A stretch of 64,000 bases of DNA from NCBI GenBank assembly GCA_963802205.1, contig CAWDHW010000004.1, forward strand, positions 124,001 to 188,000, written 5' to 3'. The first letter of the stretch is position 1, and each line of letters begins with the position of its first letter. This document shows, piece by piece, positions 1-8,688 of this stretch. The stretch comes from DYRB01 sp963802205. GTDB taxonomy: Bacteria > Pseudomonadota > Gammaproteobacteria > Chromatiales > Chromatiaceae. Position numbers and translations under genes: made by a program. The notes beneath the pieces were generated by a model, which worked only from the letters and a program-made list of their open reading frames with translations, was not told the origin of the DNA and searched no databases.

Positions 1-587
1 GCGGTGTAGCGCGGGGGGCGCTGACGCTGGGCCTGGGCGATCCGGGCGCCGAGATCCTCCACCAGGGGCAGGATGTCCCCGGGCCTGTCCCTCAGGGGCG
101 GCAACTCCAGCGGGACCACGCACAGGCGGTAGTAGAGATCGCGGCGGAAGGCCCCGAGGCCGACTTCCGAGGCGAGGTCGCGGCCGGTGGTGGCGATTAC
201 CCGAACCCCAGGGCGCGGCATCGCCCGGCTTGCCTCCCAGGCCGTGAGATAGCGCAGGAGCAGGGCCTGGGCCTCGGCGGAGAGTTCGGCGACCTCGGTC
301 AGGATCAGGGTCCCGCCCACTGCGCCGCCATTCCCGTCCAGGTAGCGACGCAACCCGACTTCCGGCAGCCCGGCGCAGGCCACAGCGACACAGGCGTGGC
401 TGGAGCCTGGGCCCAGGCGATGGATCTCCCGGGCCAGGAGCTGCCGGCCTGTCCCGTCCTCGCCGATGATGAGGACATTGGCATCTGTGGCGGCGACCAT
501 CCGCGCCGCCGCCAGGACCCGCCGCATGGCAGGCGATTCGCCCAGGATGCGCGCTGTGGCTGGGCGTTGCTCGAGGCTTGTGCTCAT
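1..587 (-). CDS. Degenerate sigma-54 activator-like AAA+ protein (3' end outside window)
   Basis: The reading frame opens at ATG 587 and runs off the left edge without a stop, so about 195 N-terminal residues are seen. The order of blocks is that of a bacterial enhancer-binding-protein AAA+ domain: ILGESPAMRRVL, VLIIGEDGTGRQLLAREIH (Walker A region), VAVACAGLPE, GGTLILTEVAEL (Walker B region), VRVIATTGRDL and FRRDLYYRL with its arginines. Three departures matter: the Walker A lysine is Arg (R48), the Walker B aspartate is Thr (T97), and the GAFTGA loop that contacts sigma-54 is deleted between about residues 78 and 92. There is no receiver or GAF domain before the AAA+ part. It lies 37 bases downstream of the TauE-like gene on the same strand, so the two may be co-transcribed. 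It is unlikely to be a working sigma-54 activator; the family is clear, the role is not. Confidence 0.8.
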   Translation of the reverse strand, partial: MSTSLEQRPATARILGESPAMRRVLAAARMVAATDANVLIIGEDGTGRQLLAREIHRLGPGSSHACVAVACAGLPEVGLRRYLDGNGGAVGGTLILTEVAELSAEAQALLLRYLTAWEASRAMPRPGVRVIATTGRDLASEVGLGAFRRDLYYRLCVVPLELPPLRDRPGDILPLVEDLGARIAQAQRQRPPRYT

Positions 588-624
588 GGTGGACCCCCTC
601 GATTCCGCCGCACGCGGCGGGTGA

Positions 625-1329
625 TCAAAACAGTGTGACATTGTATCCTTGAAAACCCAGGGTAAACAGGGCGAGGGCGATGACGCTCAGGCCCGAGGCG
701 ACCTGGACCCGACGGTCCCTGGACCAGTCATGCAGCCGCCCCGCCAGCAGCCCGACCGCGAGCATGATCGGCAGGGTGCCGAGCCCGAACAGGGCCATGT
801 AGAGGGCCCCCGCCACGGGCCCGCCCTGGGCCGGGGCCGAGATCAGCATGGTGTAGACCAGACCGCAGGGCAGCCAGCCCCAGATGGCCCCGAAGATCAG
901 GGCGCGGGGCAGGGTCGTCACCGGCAGCAGGCGCCGTCCCACGGGTTCCAGATGGCGCCACAGGGGGGCGCCAAGGCGCTCGACCTCCGTGAAGCGGGGG
1001 AACCAGCCGGCGATGTAGAGCCCGATCCCTACCAGCACCAGGGCGGCCAGCCATTGCAGGGCGCGATGGGGCCAGGGATTCGACCCGGCGGAGAGCAGGG
1101 CCCCGCCGATCCAGCCGAAGGCGGCGCCCGCCAAGGCGTAGCTTGCGACCCGGCCCAGGTTGTAGGCGAGCAGAAAGGGCAGCATCCGCGCCCAGTCGCG
1201 ACGGGTCTCCTGGGGGAGCGAGAAGGTCAGGGCCCCGAGGATGCCCCCGCACATCCCGAGACAATGCAGGGCCGCCAGCAGGCCCACCAGAAAGGCCAGG
1301 GCGTAGGAGCCGGTCACGGTCCCGCCCAC
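625..1329 (-). CDS. Sulfite exporter TauE/SafE (UreH_2-like) membrane protein
   Basis: A 234-residue polytopic membrane protein with about six hydrophobic segments. The N-terminal segment carries ALHCLGMCGG, the His/Cys signature of the small TauE/SafE-UreH_2 group (also linked to DsbD-like and cytochrome oxidase maturation proteins), and a matching WGWLPCGLVY motif lies in the second half; the two half-motifs suggest an internal repeat. Substrate is unknown; metal, thiol or sulfur-anion transport are family-level possibilities. The GTG start at 1329 is only about 10 bases from the divergent exbB start, so a slightly shorter start (GTG at 1317) is possible. The AAA+ gene follows on the same strand. 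Confidence 0.8.
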   Translation of the reverse strand: MGGTVTGSYALAFLVGLLAALHCLGMCGGILGALTFSLPQETRRDWARMLPFLLAYNLGRVASYALAGAAFGWIGGALLSAGSNPWPHRALQWLAALVLVGIGLYIAGWFPRFTEVERLGAPLWRHLEPVGRRLLPVTTLPRALIFGAIWGWLPCGLVYTMLISAPAQGGPVAGALYMALFGLGTLPIMLAVGLLAGRLHDWSRDRRVQVASGLSVIALALFTLGFQGYNVTLF

Positions 1330-1339
1330 GGCAGCACAG

Positions 1340-1777
1340 TTGGAGACGACATTGCAGTACCTAAAAGACTATCTGGACTATGCCGTGCTCGGTGTGCTCG
1401 GCGTCATGAGCTTCCTGATGCTGGCCCTGGCCATGGAGCGCTACCTCTACCTGAGGCGGGTGAATCTCAGCCTCTTCGAGGATGTGGAAGAACTCAACCT
1501 CGCCCTCACCAACAACCTGACCTCCATCGCCACCATCGGCTCCAACGCCCCCTATGTGGGGCTGTTGGGGACGGTGCTCGGAATCCTGGTCAGTTTCCAT
1601 GACATGGGTCAGGGCGGTGCCATCGAGACCGGGACCATCATGCTCGGCCTGGCCCTCGCCCTCAAGGCCACCGCCCTGGGGCTGTTGGTCGCCATCCCCT
1701 CGATCGTCTTCTACAACGGCCTGCTGCGCCGGGTCGAGGTCTTGCAGGCCCGCTGGCGCCGATTGAACCGCCCATGA
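1340..1777 (+). CDS. exbB: TonB-system energiser ExbB (short, type 2)
   Basis: A 145-residue MotA/TolQ/ExbB proton-channel protein of the short ExbB type. Hydrophobic segments lie near residues 13-31, 68-88 and 104-125. The conserved stretch APYVGLLGTVLGI and the following GLALALKATALGLLVAIPS are the family hallmarks of the two pore-lining helices. It would form the inner-membrane ExbB-ExbD motor that uses the proton gradient to energise TonB and outer-membrane receptors. The start is a TTG (1340), with another TTG at 1352 as alternative. The stop overlaps the exbD start (ATGA), showing translational coupling in an exbB-exbD-tonB operon. No TonB-dependent receptor is in the window. Confidence 0.9.
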   Translation: METTLQYLKDYLDYAVLGVLGVMSFLMLALAMERYLYLRRVNLSLFEDVEELNLALTNNLTSIATIGSNAPYVGLLGTVLGILVSFHDMGQGGAIETGTIMLGLALALKATALGLLVAIPSIVFYNGLLRRVEVLQARWRRLNRP

Positions 1778-2145
1778 AACGTATGGACACCATCAACGTC
1801 ATCCCCTTCATTGACATCATGTTGGTGCTGCTGGCCATCGTCCTGACCACGGCGACCTTCATCGTCGAGGGGCGGTTGGACATCCGCCTGCCCAAGGCGG
1901 CGGCGCAGGCCCGGCCGGAGTCGCTGGAGCGCGTGGAGATCGGCGTTGGCAGGGAGGGGGAACTCTATCTGGACGCGGCGCCCGTGGAGTTGGAGCCCCT
2001 GGCGCTGCGCCTCTCCGCCCTGGACCCACAGACCGCCATCGTCTTGCGGGTGGATGCCCAGGCCCGTTTCGAACGCTTCGTCGCCGTGGTGGACCTGCTC
2101 AAGGCCCGCGGGCTCGACCGCCTGACCATTCTGACCCGCGAGTGA
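1774..2145 (+). CDS. exbD: TonB-system transport protein ExbD
   Basis: A 123-residue ExbD/TolR protein: a short cytoplasmic start (MKRMDTINVIPFIDIMLVLL) leading into one transmembrane helix with the conserved membrane Asp (D14 in PFIDIMLVLL), then a periplasmic domain of about 85 residues. The Asp is the proton-carrying residue in this family. It overlaps exbB upstream and the tonB start downstream by 4 bases each (ATGA and GTGA type junctions), so the three genes form one operon. Length and spacing are normal for the type 2 ExbD. Confidence 0.9.
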   Translation: MKRMDTINVIPFIDIMLVLLAIVLTTATFIVEGRLDIRLPKAAAQARPESLERVEIGVGREGELYLDAAPVELEPLALRLSALDPQTAIVLRVDAQARFERFVAVVDLLKARGLDRLTILTRE

Positions 2146-3016
2146 CCAGCCCCCTGTGTTGCCGGGGTTGCACCGGCCTGGCGATCCTTGGCTCCGCCGC
2201 GGTCCATGCCGCGCTGGGTACCGCCCTATGGTGGGCCGCTGCCGGTCCTGCCCCGGCGGACCCGGGCATGCAGGAGGTGGCGGTGACCCTGGCCATGTTC
2301 GGCGGGGCCGAGCCCGCCGCGGGCCAACCGGCGCAGGAGCAAGTCCCGGAGCCGCCGCCAACAGTACCGCCTGCCGAGCCGGAGCCAGAGCCGGAGCCTG
2401 ACCTGGGGCCAGAGCCGGTCGTCCAGGTGCCGCCGGAACCCCTGCCGGAACCCGACCCCAGCCCGGTCCCCGAGGTCCGGCCGGAGCCGCCTCCCCCCCG
2501 GTGGCCCAGACCCCGCCACAACCCAAGCCCAAGCCGAAGCCAAAACCCGCACCCAAGCCCAAGCGGCCCCCTCCCGACGAGGCCCCCAGGGTGGCTAAGG
2601 CCCGTCCGGTCCCCGCGCCAGTTCCCGCTCGCGCGCAGCCCGTCTCCATGACCGCCGCACCGGCAGGCCTGCCGACCGCCGCCCCGTCCGGGGCCGGTGG
2701 GACCGGCGACGCCGCCAGTGTCGCGGCCCAGGAGGGGGCCTACCTCAAGGGGCTGACCCAGGCCATAGCCCGCAATCGCTTTTATCCCCCTGCCGCCCAG
2801 CGGCAGGACGTCACCGGGGTGGTCCTGGTCGCCTTCACCATCCAGGCGGATGGGACCCTGGCGGACGTTCGGGTTGCCAAGGGGTCAGGCTCCGAGGTCA
2901 TCGATCAGGCGGCGGTGGAGACCGTGCGCCGGCTCGGGAGCTACAAGCCGATCCCGGCGGGGGTTGGGCGCAGCCGCTGGCCGGTCAGGGTGCCCATCCG
3001 CTTCGACCTGCGTTGA
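2142..3016 (+). pseudogene. tonB: TonB family protein, interrupted by one frameshift
   Basis: The first frame (GTG 2142) gives an N-terminal hydrophobic anchor (about residues 9-32) and a long Pro/Glu-rich stretch; a second frame carries on with Pro/Lys repeats (PKPKPKPKPAPKPKRPP) and a complete TonB C-terminal domain (YLKGLTQAIARNRFYPPAA, then VLVAFTIQADGTL and YKPIPAG) ending at 3016. The join is at a run of seven C at 2493-2499; adding one C restores a single protein of about 290 residues, rigid periplasm-spanning linker included. Either a base was lost from the homopolymer in the assembly or the gene is a recent pseudogene. It is the third gene of the ExbB-ExbD-TonB operon and would transmit energy to outer-membrane receptors. 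Confidence 0.85.
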
Positions 3017-3342
3017 TGCCCGCAATACCCTTGCGCTCCGTGTGGAGGCATCGGCTACCCAAGCTGAGGCGCACTGCATGCCCTCCCAAGGCGAGTGCAT
3101 GGCTCAAGGGACCCAATTCCCCCATTCGGCTGCACCGCCAGGGTGCGCACGCCCTGTGCTCATGCACCGATTAGGCGCGTATCGGCGCCGACCCAAGCCA
3201 TCGCCAATCGGCATCGCCTTTCTAAGCCCTTGACCCGTCGATGCCCGCCATGGGTGCCCCGGGGATTGGCACGATCCCTGATAGGGGATGATGTGGACCG
3301 CCGATGCGCCCACATGCCTTCCCCCCCACTCAGGAGCACGCA
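3017..3342. other. Intergenic region upstream of urtA
   Basis: About 325 bases without a convincing gene. A Shine-Dalgarno-like AGGAGC lies about 8 bases before the urtA ATG. A TTGGCAC at 3266-3272 resembles the -24 element of a nitrogen-regulated sigma-54 promoter, but no matching -12 element (TTGC) follows at the right spacing. Urea transport is usually nitrogen-controlled, so the promoter for urtABCDE is expected here. Confidence 0.4.
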
Positions 3343-4644
3343 ATGCCCCAATCCCGACGCCACTTCCTGCAACTTGTCGCTGGCGCGACCGCACTGTGCC
3401 TCTCGGCTGGCCTTGCCAGCACCGTCCAGGCCGCCGACACCATCAAAGTCGGGGTCCTGCACTCCCTCTCCGGGACCATGGCCATCTCCGAGACGACACT
3501 CAAGGACACGGTCCTGATGATGGTCGAGGCCCAGAACAAGAAGGGCGGCCTGCTGGGCAAGAAGCTCGAGGCCGTGGTGGTGGACCCCGCCTCCAACTGG
3601 CCCCTGTTCGCGGAGAAGGCGCGGGAACTGCTGACCAAAGACAAGGTGGACGTGGTGTTCGGTTGCTGGACCTCGGTCTCGCGCAAGTCGGTCCTGCCGG
3701 TGTTCGAGGAGCTCAACGGCCTGCTCTTCTACCCGGTGCAGTACGAGGGCGAGGAGTCCTCCAAGAACGTCTTCTACACCGGTGCCGCCCCCAACCAGCA
3801 GGCGATCCCGGCGGTGGACTACCTGATGAAGGACCTGGGCGTGCAGCGTTGGGTCCTGGCGGGTACCGACTACGTCTACCCGCGCACCACCAACAAGATC
3901 CTCGAGGCCTACCTCAAGGCGAAGGGCGTCAAGGCCGAGGACATCATGATCAACTACACCCCCTTCGGGCATTCCGACTGGCAGTCCATCGTCTCCGACA
4001 TCAAGAAGTTCGGCTCGGCGGGGAAGAAGACCGCGGTGGTCTCCACCATCAACGGCGATGCCAATGTCCCGTTCTACAAGGAGCTGGGCAACCAGGGCAT
4101 CACGGCGGAGACCATCCCGGTGGTGGCCTTCTCCGTGGGTGAGGAGGAGCTCTCCGGCATCGACACCAAGCCCCTGGTCGGTCATCTGGCCGCCTGGAAC
4201 TACTTCCAGAGCGTCGAGGCCCCGGTCAACGACGCCTTCATCAAGGACTGGAAGACCTTCATCAAGGACGGCAAGCGCGTGACCAACGACCCGATGGAGG
4301 CCACGGTCATCGGCTTCAACCTGTGGGTCAAGGCGGTGGAGAAGGCCGGTACCACGGACCCCGACAAGGTGGGCGCGGCCATCATCGGCCTGGAGGTCCC
4401 GAACATGACCGGCGGAACCGCCAAGATGCTCCCCAACCACCACCTGACCAAGCCGGTGCTGATCGGCGAGATCCAGGGCGACGGGCAGTTCGAGGTGGTG
4501 TGGAAGACGGAAGGCGCCGTCCCTGGGGACGCCTGGTCGGACTTCCTCGAAGGGTCGAAGGACATCCAGGCCGACTGGACGCCGCCGATCTCCTGCGGCA
4601 ACTACAACACCAAGACCAAGAAGTGCTCCGGCCAGAACTTCTGA
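3343..4644 (+). CDS. urtA: Urea ABC transporter substrate-binding protein UrtA
   Basis: A 433-residue periplasmic binding protein of the branched-chain amino acid/amide type. The start ATG 3343 is chosen over an upstream in-frame ATG (3304) because it has AGGAGC before it and begins a signal peptide whose n-region is SRRHFLQL, a twin-arginine (Tat) motif, ending near VQAADTIKVG. The mature protein shows the UrtA-typical VGVLHSLSGTMAISE, FGCWTSVSRKSVLPVFEE, LFYPVQYEGEESS and NVFYTGAAPNQQAIPAVD blocks that line the urea site. It is intact and begins the urtABCDE-ureDABC region, which captures urea and hydrolyses it to ammonia. The tatABC genes lie about 17 kb away in this window. Confidence 0.95.
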   Translation: MPQSRRHFLQLVAGATALCLSAGLASTVQAADTIKVGVLHSLSGTMAISETTLKDTVLMMVEAQNKKGGLLGKKLEAVVVDPASNWPLFAEKARELLTKDKVDVVFGCWTSVSRKSVLPVFEELNGLLFYPVQYEGEESSKNVFYTGAAPNQQAIPAVDYLMKDLGVQRWVLAGTDYVYPRTTNKILEAYLKAKGVKAEDIMINYTPFGHSDWQSIVSDIKKFGSAGKKTAVVSTINGDANVPFYKELGNQGITAETIPVVAFSVGEEELSGIDTKPLVGHLAAWNYFQSVEAPVNDAFIKDWKTFIKDGKRVTNDPMEATVIGFNLWVKAVEKAGTTDPDKVGAAIIGLEVPNMTGGTAKMLPNHHLTKPVLIGEIQGDGQFEVVWKTEGAVPGDAWSDFLEGSKDIQADWTPPISCGNYNTKTKKCSGQNF

Positions 4645-4698
4645 GGTAGCAACCCCACACCCTAAAACCCTCCCACGGCGATTCGGGCGCTTATAAAG

Positions 4699-4738
4699 CC
4701 CCTCGCCCCGGAGGGGAGAGGGGTTGGGGTGAGGGGTG
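4699..4738. repeat. Dispersed CCCCTCNCCCC...GAGGGG palindromic element
   Basis: An imperfect palindrome (CCCCTCGCCCCGGAGGGG followed by GAGGGGTTGGGGTGAGGGG) between urtA and urtB. A copy in the opposite orientation lies at 20393-20430 between hisA and hisI. This is the kind of intergenic repeat spread through many gammaproteobacterial genomes; it may act as an mRNA 3'-end structure after urtA. Confidence 0.6.
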
Positions 4739-4803
4739 AACCGCTCAGGCCACCGTCTCGCCCGATGTTTCTGAACCCAACCCGATTCGGATGACCCGAC
4801 CCC

Positions 4804-6529
4804 ATGCCGCTTCTACTCCATCGGAGACAGCCAAACCCGCCGACCTGCGCATCCGCGGGTGCCTGGCCGGGCCACCCCCGGGCCGGGTCCCAGACCGAGG
4901 GCATCGCCGCCTTTGCGGCTTACCTCGCGGCTGGCCTTGTCCTGATCCTGGCAAGCCTCCTGTGGTCGTCTGAGCCCAGGGCCGAGGGGACGGCCCAGGG
5001 CCAAGAGATGGCTGAGACCCTGGCACTCCTGCGGGAGGGCGGATTTCCTCGAGAAGGCCCAGGCGGTGGACCGCTTGGTCGCTGGCGGCGACCCCGATGC
5101 CGTGGCCTATCTCCAGGCGCTGCTCGACGGGCGGCTCTATCGGTTCAAGGCCGACGGTCGCCTGGTGGTGGCAGAGTCCGTCGAGGGCGGCTATCGCCTC
5201 ACCGACCCCGAGGGTGGGGCGGCTTTGGACCAGGCGACGGATGCGGACCTGGCCAAGATCACCATCAACAATGCCCTGCGCACCAAGCTCAAGGCGGCCA
5301 TCGCCCGCCTGAGCCTCAATCATCCCGAACCCAAGGTCCGGCTGGCGGCGGTCAGTGGCATGCTGGAGCGCCTGCAACCCGAGTCGGTGCCCCTGCTCAA
5401 GGCCCAGCTTGCGACGGAACAGGACCCCAGGGTACGCGAGGCCCTGGAGGCGGGCCTGTCCCTGGCGGACCTCGGCAGCGACGACCGCGACCTGCAACTG
5501 GCCGCCATCGCCGCCCTGAGCGGCAACCTCACCCCCGCGGTGCGCAACCGCCTCGGCACCCTGGCCGAGTCCCAGGATCAGGAATTGGCCAAGGCAGCGC
5601 GCCGGTCGCTGGCCAGCATCGACGGCAAGGTCCAGTTCTATCAGGGGATCGAGACCCTGTTCTTCGGCCTCAGCCTGGGCTCGGTGCTGGTGCTGGCGGC
5701 CATCGGGCTGGCCATCACCTTCGGGGTCATGGGGGTCATCAACATGGCCCACGGCGAGCTGATGATGCTCGGGGCCTACACCACCTATCTCATTCAAACC
5801 CTGATGCCGGGCTACCTGGAGTGGTCGCTCCTGGTGGCGATCCCGGCGGCCTTCGTCGTCGCGGGGCTGGCCGGCATCCTGATCGAGCAGACGGTGATCC
5901 GCTTCCTCTACGGGCGCCCCCTGGAGACCCTGCTGGCGACCTTCGGCATCAGCCTGATCCTGCAACAACTGGTGCGGACCCTGATCTCGCCGCAGAACGT
6001 CCCGGTGGCCAACCCGGCCTGGATGGCGGGGTCCCTGGAGATCAACTCGGTCCTGTCCCTGACCTATAACCGGCTCTACATCGTCGTCTTCTGTCTGCTG
6101 GTGTTCGCCGGGCTCTGGCTGATCCTGCGGCGCACCTCGCTGGGCCTGCAGGTGCGCGCCGTGGCCCAGAACCGGCCCATGGCACGGGCCATGGGGGTGC
6201 GCTCGGCGCGGGTGGACGCCCTGACCTTCGGGCTGGGCTCCGGAATCGCCGGCATCGCGGGGGTGGCGCTGAGTCAGCTCACCAATGTCGGGCCCAATCT
6301 GGGTCAGACCTACATCATCGACTCCTTCATGGTGGTGGTCTTCGGCGGGGTGGGGAACCTGATGGGGACCCTGGTGGCGGGGCTGTCGCTCGGGGTCGCC
6401 AACAAGCTCCTGGAGCCCTGGGCCGGGGCCGTGCTCGCCAAGATCCTGGTGCTGGTCTTCATCATCCTGTTCATCCAGAAGCGGCCCCGCGGGCTCTTCC
6501 CGCAAAAGGGGAGGGCGGCGGATGCTTAG
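4804..6529 (+). pseudogene. urtB: Urea ABC transporter permease UrtB, one frameshift near the 5' end
   Basis: The downstream frame (DFLEKAQAVDRL from 5042) runs unbroken to 6529 and holds a periplasmic N-terminal part of about 190 residues, then a LivH-like permease with the conserved FGVMGVINMAHGELMMLGAY block, several membrane helices and the end FIQKRPRGLFPQKGR. The export-signal-like N terminus (AYLAAGLVLILASLLWSS, then LALLREGG) lies in the preceding frame. Removing one base at about 5036-5042 joins them as LREGDFLEKAQ, giving the usual UrtB length of about 530-570 residues. The exact start is uncertain; ATG 4804 is the first in that frame. It pairs with UrtC to form the urea channel. 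Confidence 0.85.
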
Positions 6530-6570
6530 CAGGGCGGTCCGCAGGCAACCTTGGGGATAGGCGCAGGCAG

Positions 6571-6600
6571 TCGTCCCGGCCGGATGCCGGGACCCAGAGC
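6571..6600. repeat. Dispersed CCCGGCCGG...CCGGGA element
   Basis: TCGTCCCGGCCGGATGCCGG followed by GACCCAG in the urtB-urtC gap. Related copies stand at 12872-12890 and 14526-14556. These are short palindromic intergenic repeats of one family; a bacterial REP-like role is likely but not shown. Confidence 0.5.
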
Positions 6601-6677
6601 ATGGACGGTTACCCGGTGGCAGGGGGGCAGGCCCCTTTGGGGTCATCAAGACATCGGGTGCAATGGGGTAACTTGGC

Positions 6678-7763
6678 ATGAGACTCGCGCAACTGCTGGC
6701 CAGAGACCGTGGCGGCCAGATCATGCTGGCCGTCCTGCTGGTCGTGACCCTGGCGGTACCGATCCTGAACCTGGCGGTCCCGGAGGGGCACGCCCTGCAT
6801 GTCTCGACCTACACCGTCACCCTGCTCGGCAAGTACCTGACCTATGCCCTGCTCGCGGTGGCGGTGGACCTGGTGTGGGGCTACCTCGGCATTCTGAGCC
6901 TGGGCCACGCCGCCTTCTTCGCCCTCGGCGGCTATGGGATGGGGATGTACCTGATGCGCCAGATCGGGGAGCGCGGGGTCTATGGCGACCCGGTGTTGCC
7001 GGACTTCATGGTCTTTCTCAACTGGAAGGAGCTGCCCTGGTTCTGGTGGGGCTTCGACCAGTTCTGGTTTGCCATGCTGATGGTGGGCCTGGTCCCCGGG
7101 CTCCTGGCCCTGGTCTTCGGCTGGCTCGCCTTCCGCTCCCGGGTGACTGGGGTCTACCTGTCCATCATCACCCAGGCCCTGACCTACGCCCTCATGCTCG
7201 CCTTCTTCCGCAACGAGATGGGCTTCGGCGGCAACAACGGGCTCACCGACTTCAAGGACCTGCTGGGCTTCAACCTCCAGGCCGACAGCACCCGCATCGG
7301 GCTCTTCGTCGCCTCGGCCCTGGCACTGGCCGTGGGGTATCTCGCCTGCCGCGCCATCGTCACCTCGCGCCTGGGGCGTGTCGCGGTGGCCATCCGCGAC
7401 GCCGAGGGGCGCACCCGCTTCATCGGCTACCGGGTCGAACACGTCAAGCTCGCCATCTTCACCTTTTCCGCCGTGCTGGCCGGCATCGCCGGGGCCCTCT
7501 ATGTCCCCCAGGTGGGCATCATCAACCCGGGGGAGTTCTCGCCGCTCAACTCCATCGAGGTGGTCATCTGGGTCGCGGTGGGAGGTCGGGCAACGCTCTA
7601 TGGGGCGGTGGCCGGGGCCCTGATGGTCAACTATGGCAAGACCTATCTGACCGGGGCCATGCCGGAGGCCTGGCTCTTCGCCTTGGGCGGGCTCTTCGTC
7701 CTGGTCACGCTCTTCCTGCCCCGCGGAGTCACCGGGCTGTTCGGCAAGGGGAGGGCGGTCTGA
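6678..7763 (+). CDS. urtC: Urea ABC transporter permease UrtC
   Basis: A 361-residue LivM-type permease with about nine to ten membrane helices. Diagnostic blocks are VWGYLGILSLGHAAFFALGG near residue 65 and IRDAEGRTRFIGYRVEHVK near residue 240 (the EAA-like loop that docks with the ATPases). The UrtC-specific insert WFWWGFDQFWFAM is present. Start ATG 6678. Its stop overlaps the urtD start (TGATG). It is intact, unlike its neighbours urtB and urtE. Confidence 0.95.
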   Translation: MRLAQLLARDRGGQIMLAVLLVVTLAVPILNLAVPEGHALHVSTYTVTLLGKYLTYALLAVAVDLVWGYLGILSLGHAAFFALGGYGMGMYLMRQIGERGVYGDPVLPDFMVFLNWKELPWFWWGFDQFWFAMLMVGLVPGLLALVFGWLAFRSRVTGVYLSIITQALTYALMLAFFRNEMGFGGNNGLTDFKDLLGFNLQADSTRIGLFVASALALAVGYLACRAIVTSRLGRVAVAIRDAEGRTRFIGYRVEHVKLAIFTFSAVLAGIAGALYVPQVGIINPGEFSPLNSIEVVIWVAVGGRATLYGAVAGALMVNYGKTYLTGAMPEAWLFALGGLFVLVTLFLPRGVTGLFGKGRAV

Positions 7764-8572
7764 TGGGCGGTCAGGTCGAACGTTGGCAGTATCTCAACCC
7801 CGGCAAGACCTTTGCCGAGACCCTCAACATCTCCCATCAGACCCTGCTGTATGTGGAAGGGGTCTCGGTGACCTTCGACGGCTTTCGGGCCCTCAATGAC
7901 CTGTCCTTCTACGTCGATACCGGTGAACTGCGCTGCGTGATCGGTCCCAATGGGGCCGGCAAGACCACCATGATGGACGTCATCACCGGCAAGACCCGGC
8001 CGGACAAGGGGATGGTCTACTTCGGCCAGACCATCGACCTGCTCCAGCTCGACGAGCCGGCGGTGGCCCGGGCGGGCATCGGGCGCAAGTTCCAGAAGCC
8101 CACGGTCTTCGAGCGCCATAGCGTCTTCGAGAACCTGGAACTGGCCATGGCGGGGGACAAGGGGGTCTTCGCGACCCTCTTCGCCCGACTCTCGGGCCCG
8201 CAGCGCGACCGCATCGACGAGGTGTTGGGTATCATCGGCCTGAATGAGCTGGCCGGGCGCGAGGCCGGTGCCCTGTCCCACGGCCAGAAGCAGTGGCTGG
8301 AGATCGGCATGTTGCTGATGCAGGACCCACTGCTGCTGCTGGTGGACGAGCCGGTCGCCGGCATGACCCACCAGGAGATGGACCGCACCGCCGAACTGCT
8401 CAGGTCCCTGGCCGGGCGCCACACCGTGGTGGTGGTCGAGCACGACATGGACTTCGTCCGCTCCATCGCCAACAAGGTCACGGTCCTGCACCAGGGCAGC
8501 GTCCTGGCGGAGGGGCGCATGGACGAGGTCCAGGCCGACCCGCGGGTGGTGGAGGTGTACCTCGGTGGTTGA
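7763..8572 (+). CDS. urtD: Urea ABC transporter ATP-binding protein UrtD
   Basis: A 269-residue LivG-type ATPase. Start ATG 7763 overlaps the urtC stop and is preferred to the many upstream in-frame codons inside urtC. It has Walker A GPNGAGKTT, a Q-loop region GRKFQKPTVF, an unusual but family-typical signature ALSHGQKQWLEIGMLL, Walker B LLLLVDEPVAGM and the switch His in VVVVEHDMDFVR. With UrtE it powers urea import through UrtBC. About 115 bases separate it from urtE. Confidence 0.95.
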   Translation: MGGQVERWQYLNPGKTFAETLNISHQTLLYVEGVSVTFDGFRALNDLSFYVDTGELRCVIGPNGAGKTTMMDVITGKTRPDKGMVYFGQTIDLLQLDEPAVARAGIGRKFQKPTVFERHSVFENLELAMAGDKGVFATLFARLSGPQRDRIDEVLGIIGLNELAGREAGALSHGQKQWLEIGMLLMQDPLLLLVDEPVAGMTHQEMDRTAELLRSLAGRHTVVVVEHDMDFVRSIANKVTVLHQGSVLAEGRMDEVQADPRVVEVYLGG

Positions 8573-8688
8573 CGGAGGAGTCCTTCGTAAGGGGTTGATC
8601 AATTGCGCCTGCTCAGCGACGCTGGCCGTCTTGCCAGCGAACCTCACACGAAGATCTTCTTAGGCAACCTGCCCAGCGAGTGACGGCG

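Noticed and set aside
3266..3285. TTGGCAC upstream of urtA as a sigma-54 promoter
   Set aside because: The -12 TTGC element is missing at the required five-base spacing; only half of the promoter is present.
4745..6724. Very long open frame on the minus strand opposite urtB (similar ones opposite urtD-ureD and throughout the giant gene)
   Set aside because: GC-rich shadow frames: His/Gln/Gly/Arg-rich translations with no family motifs, opposite clearly conserved genes.
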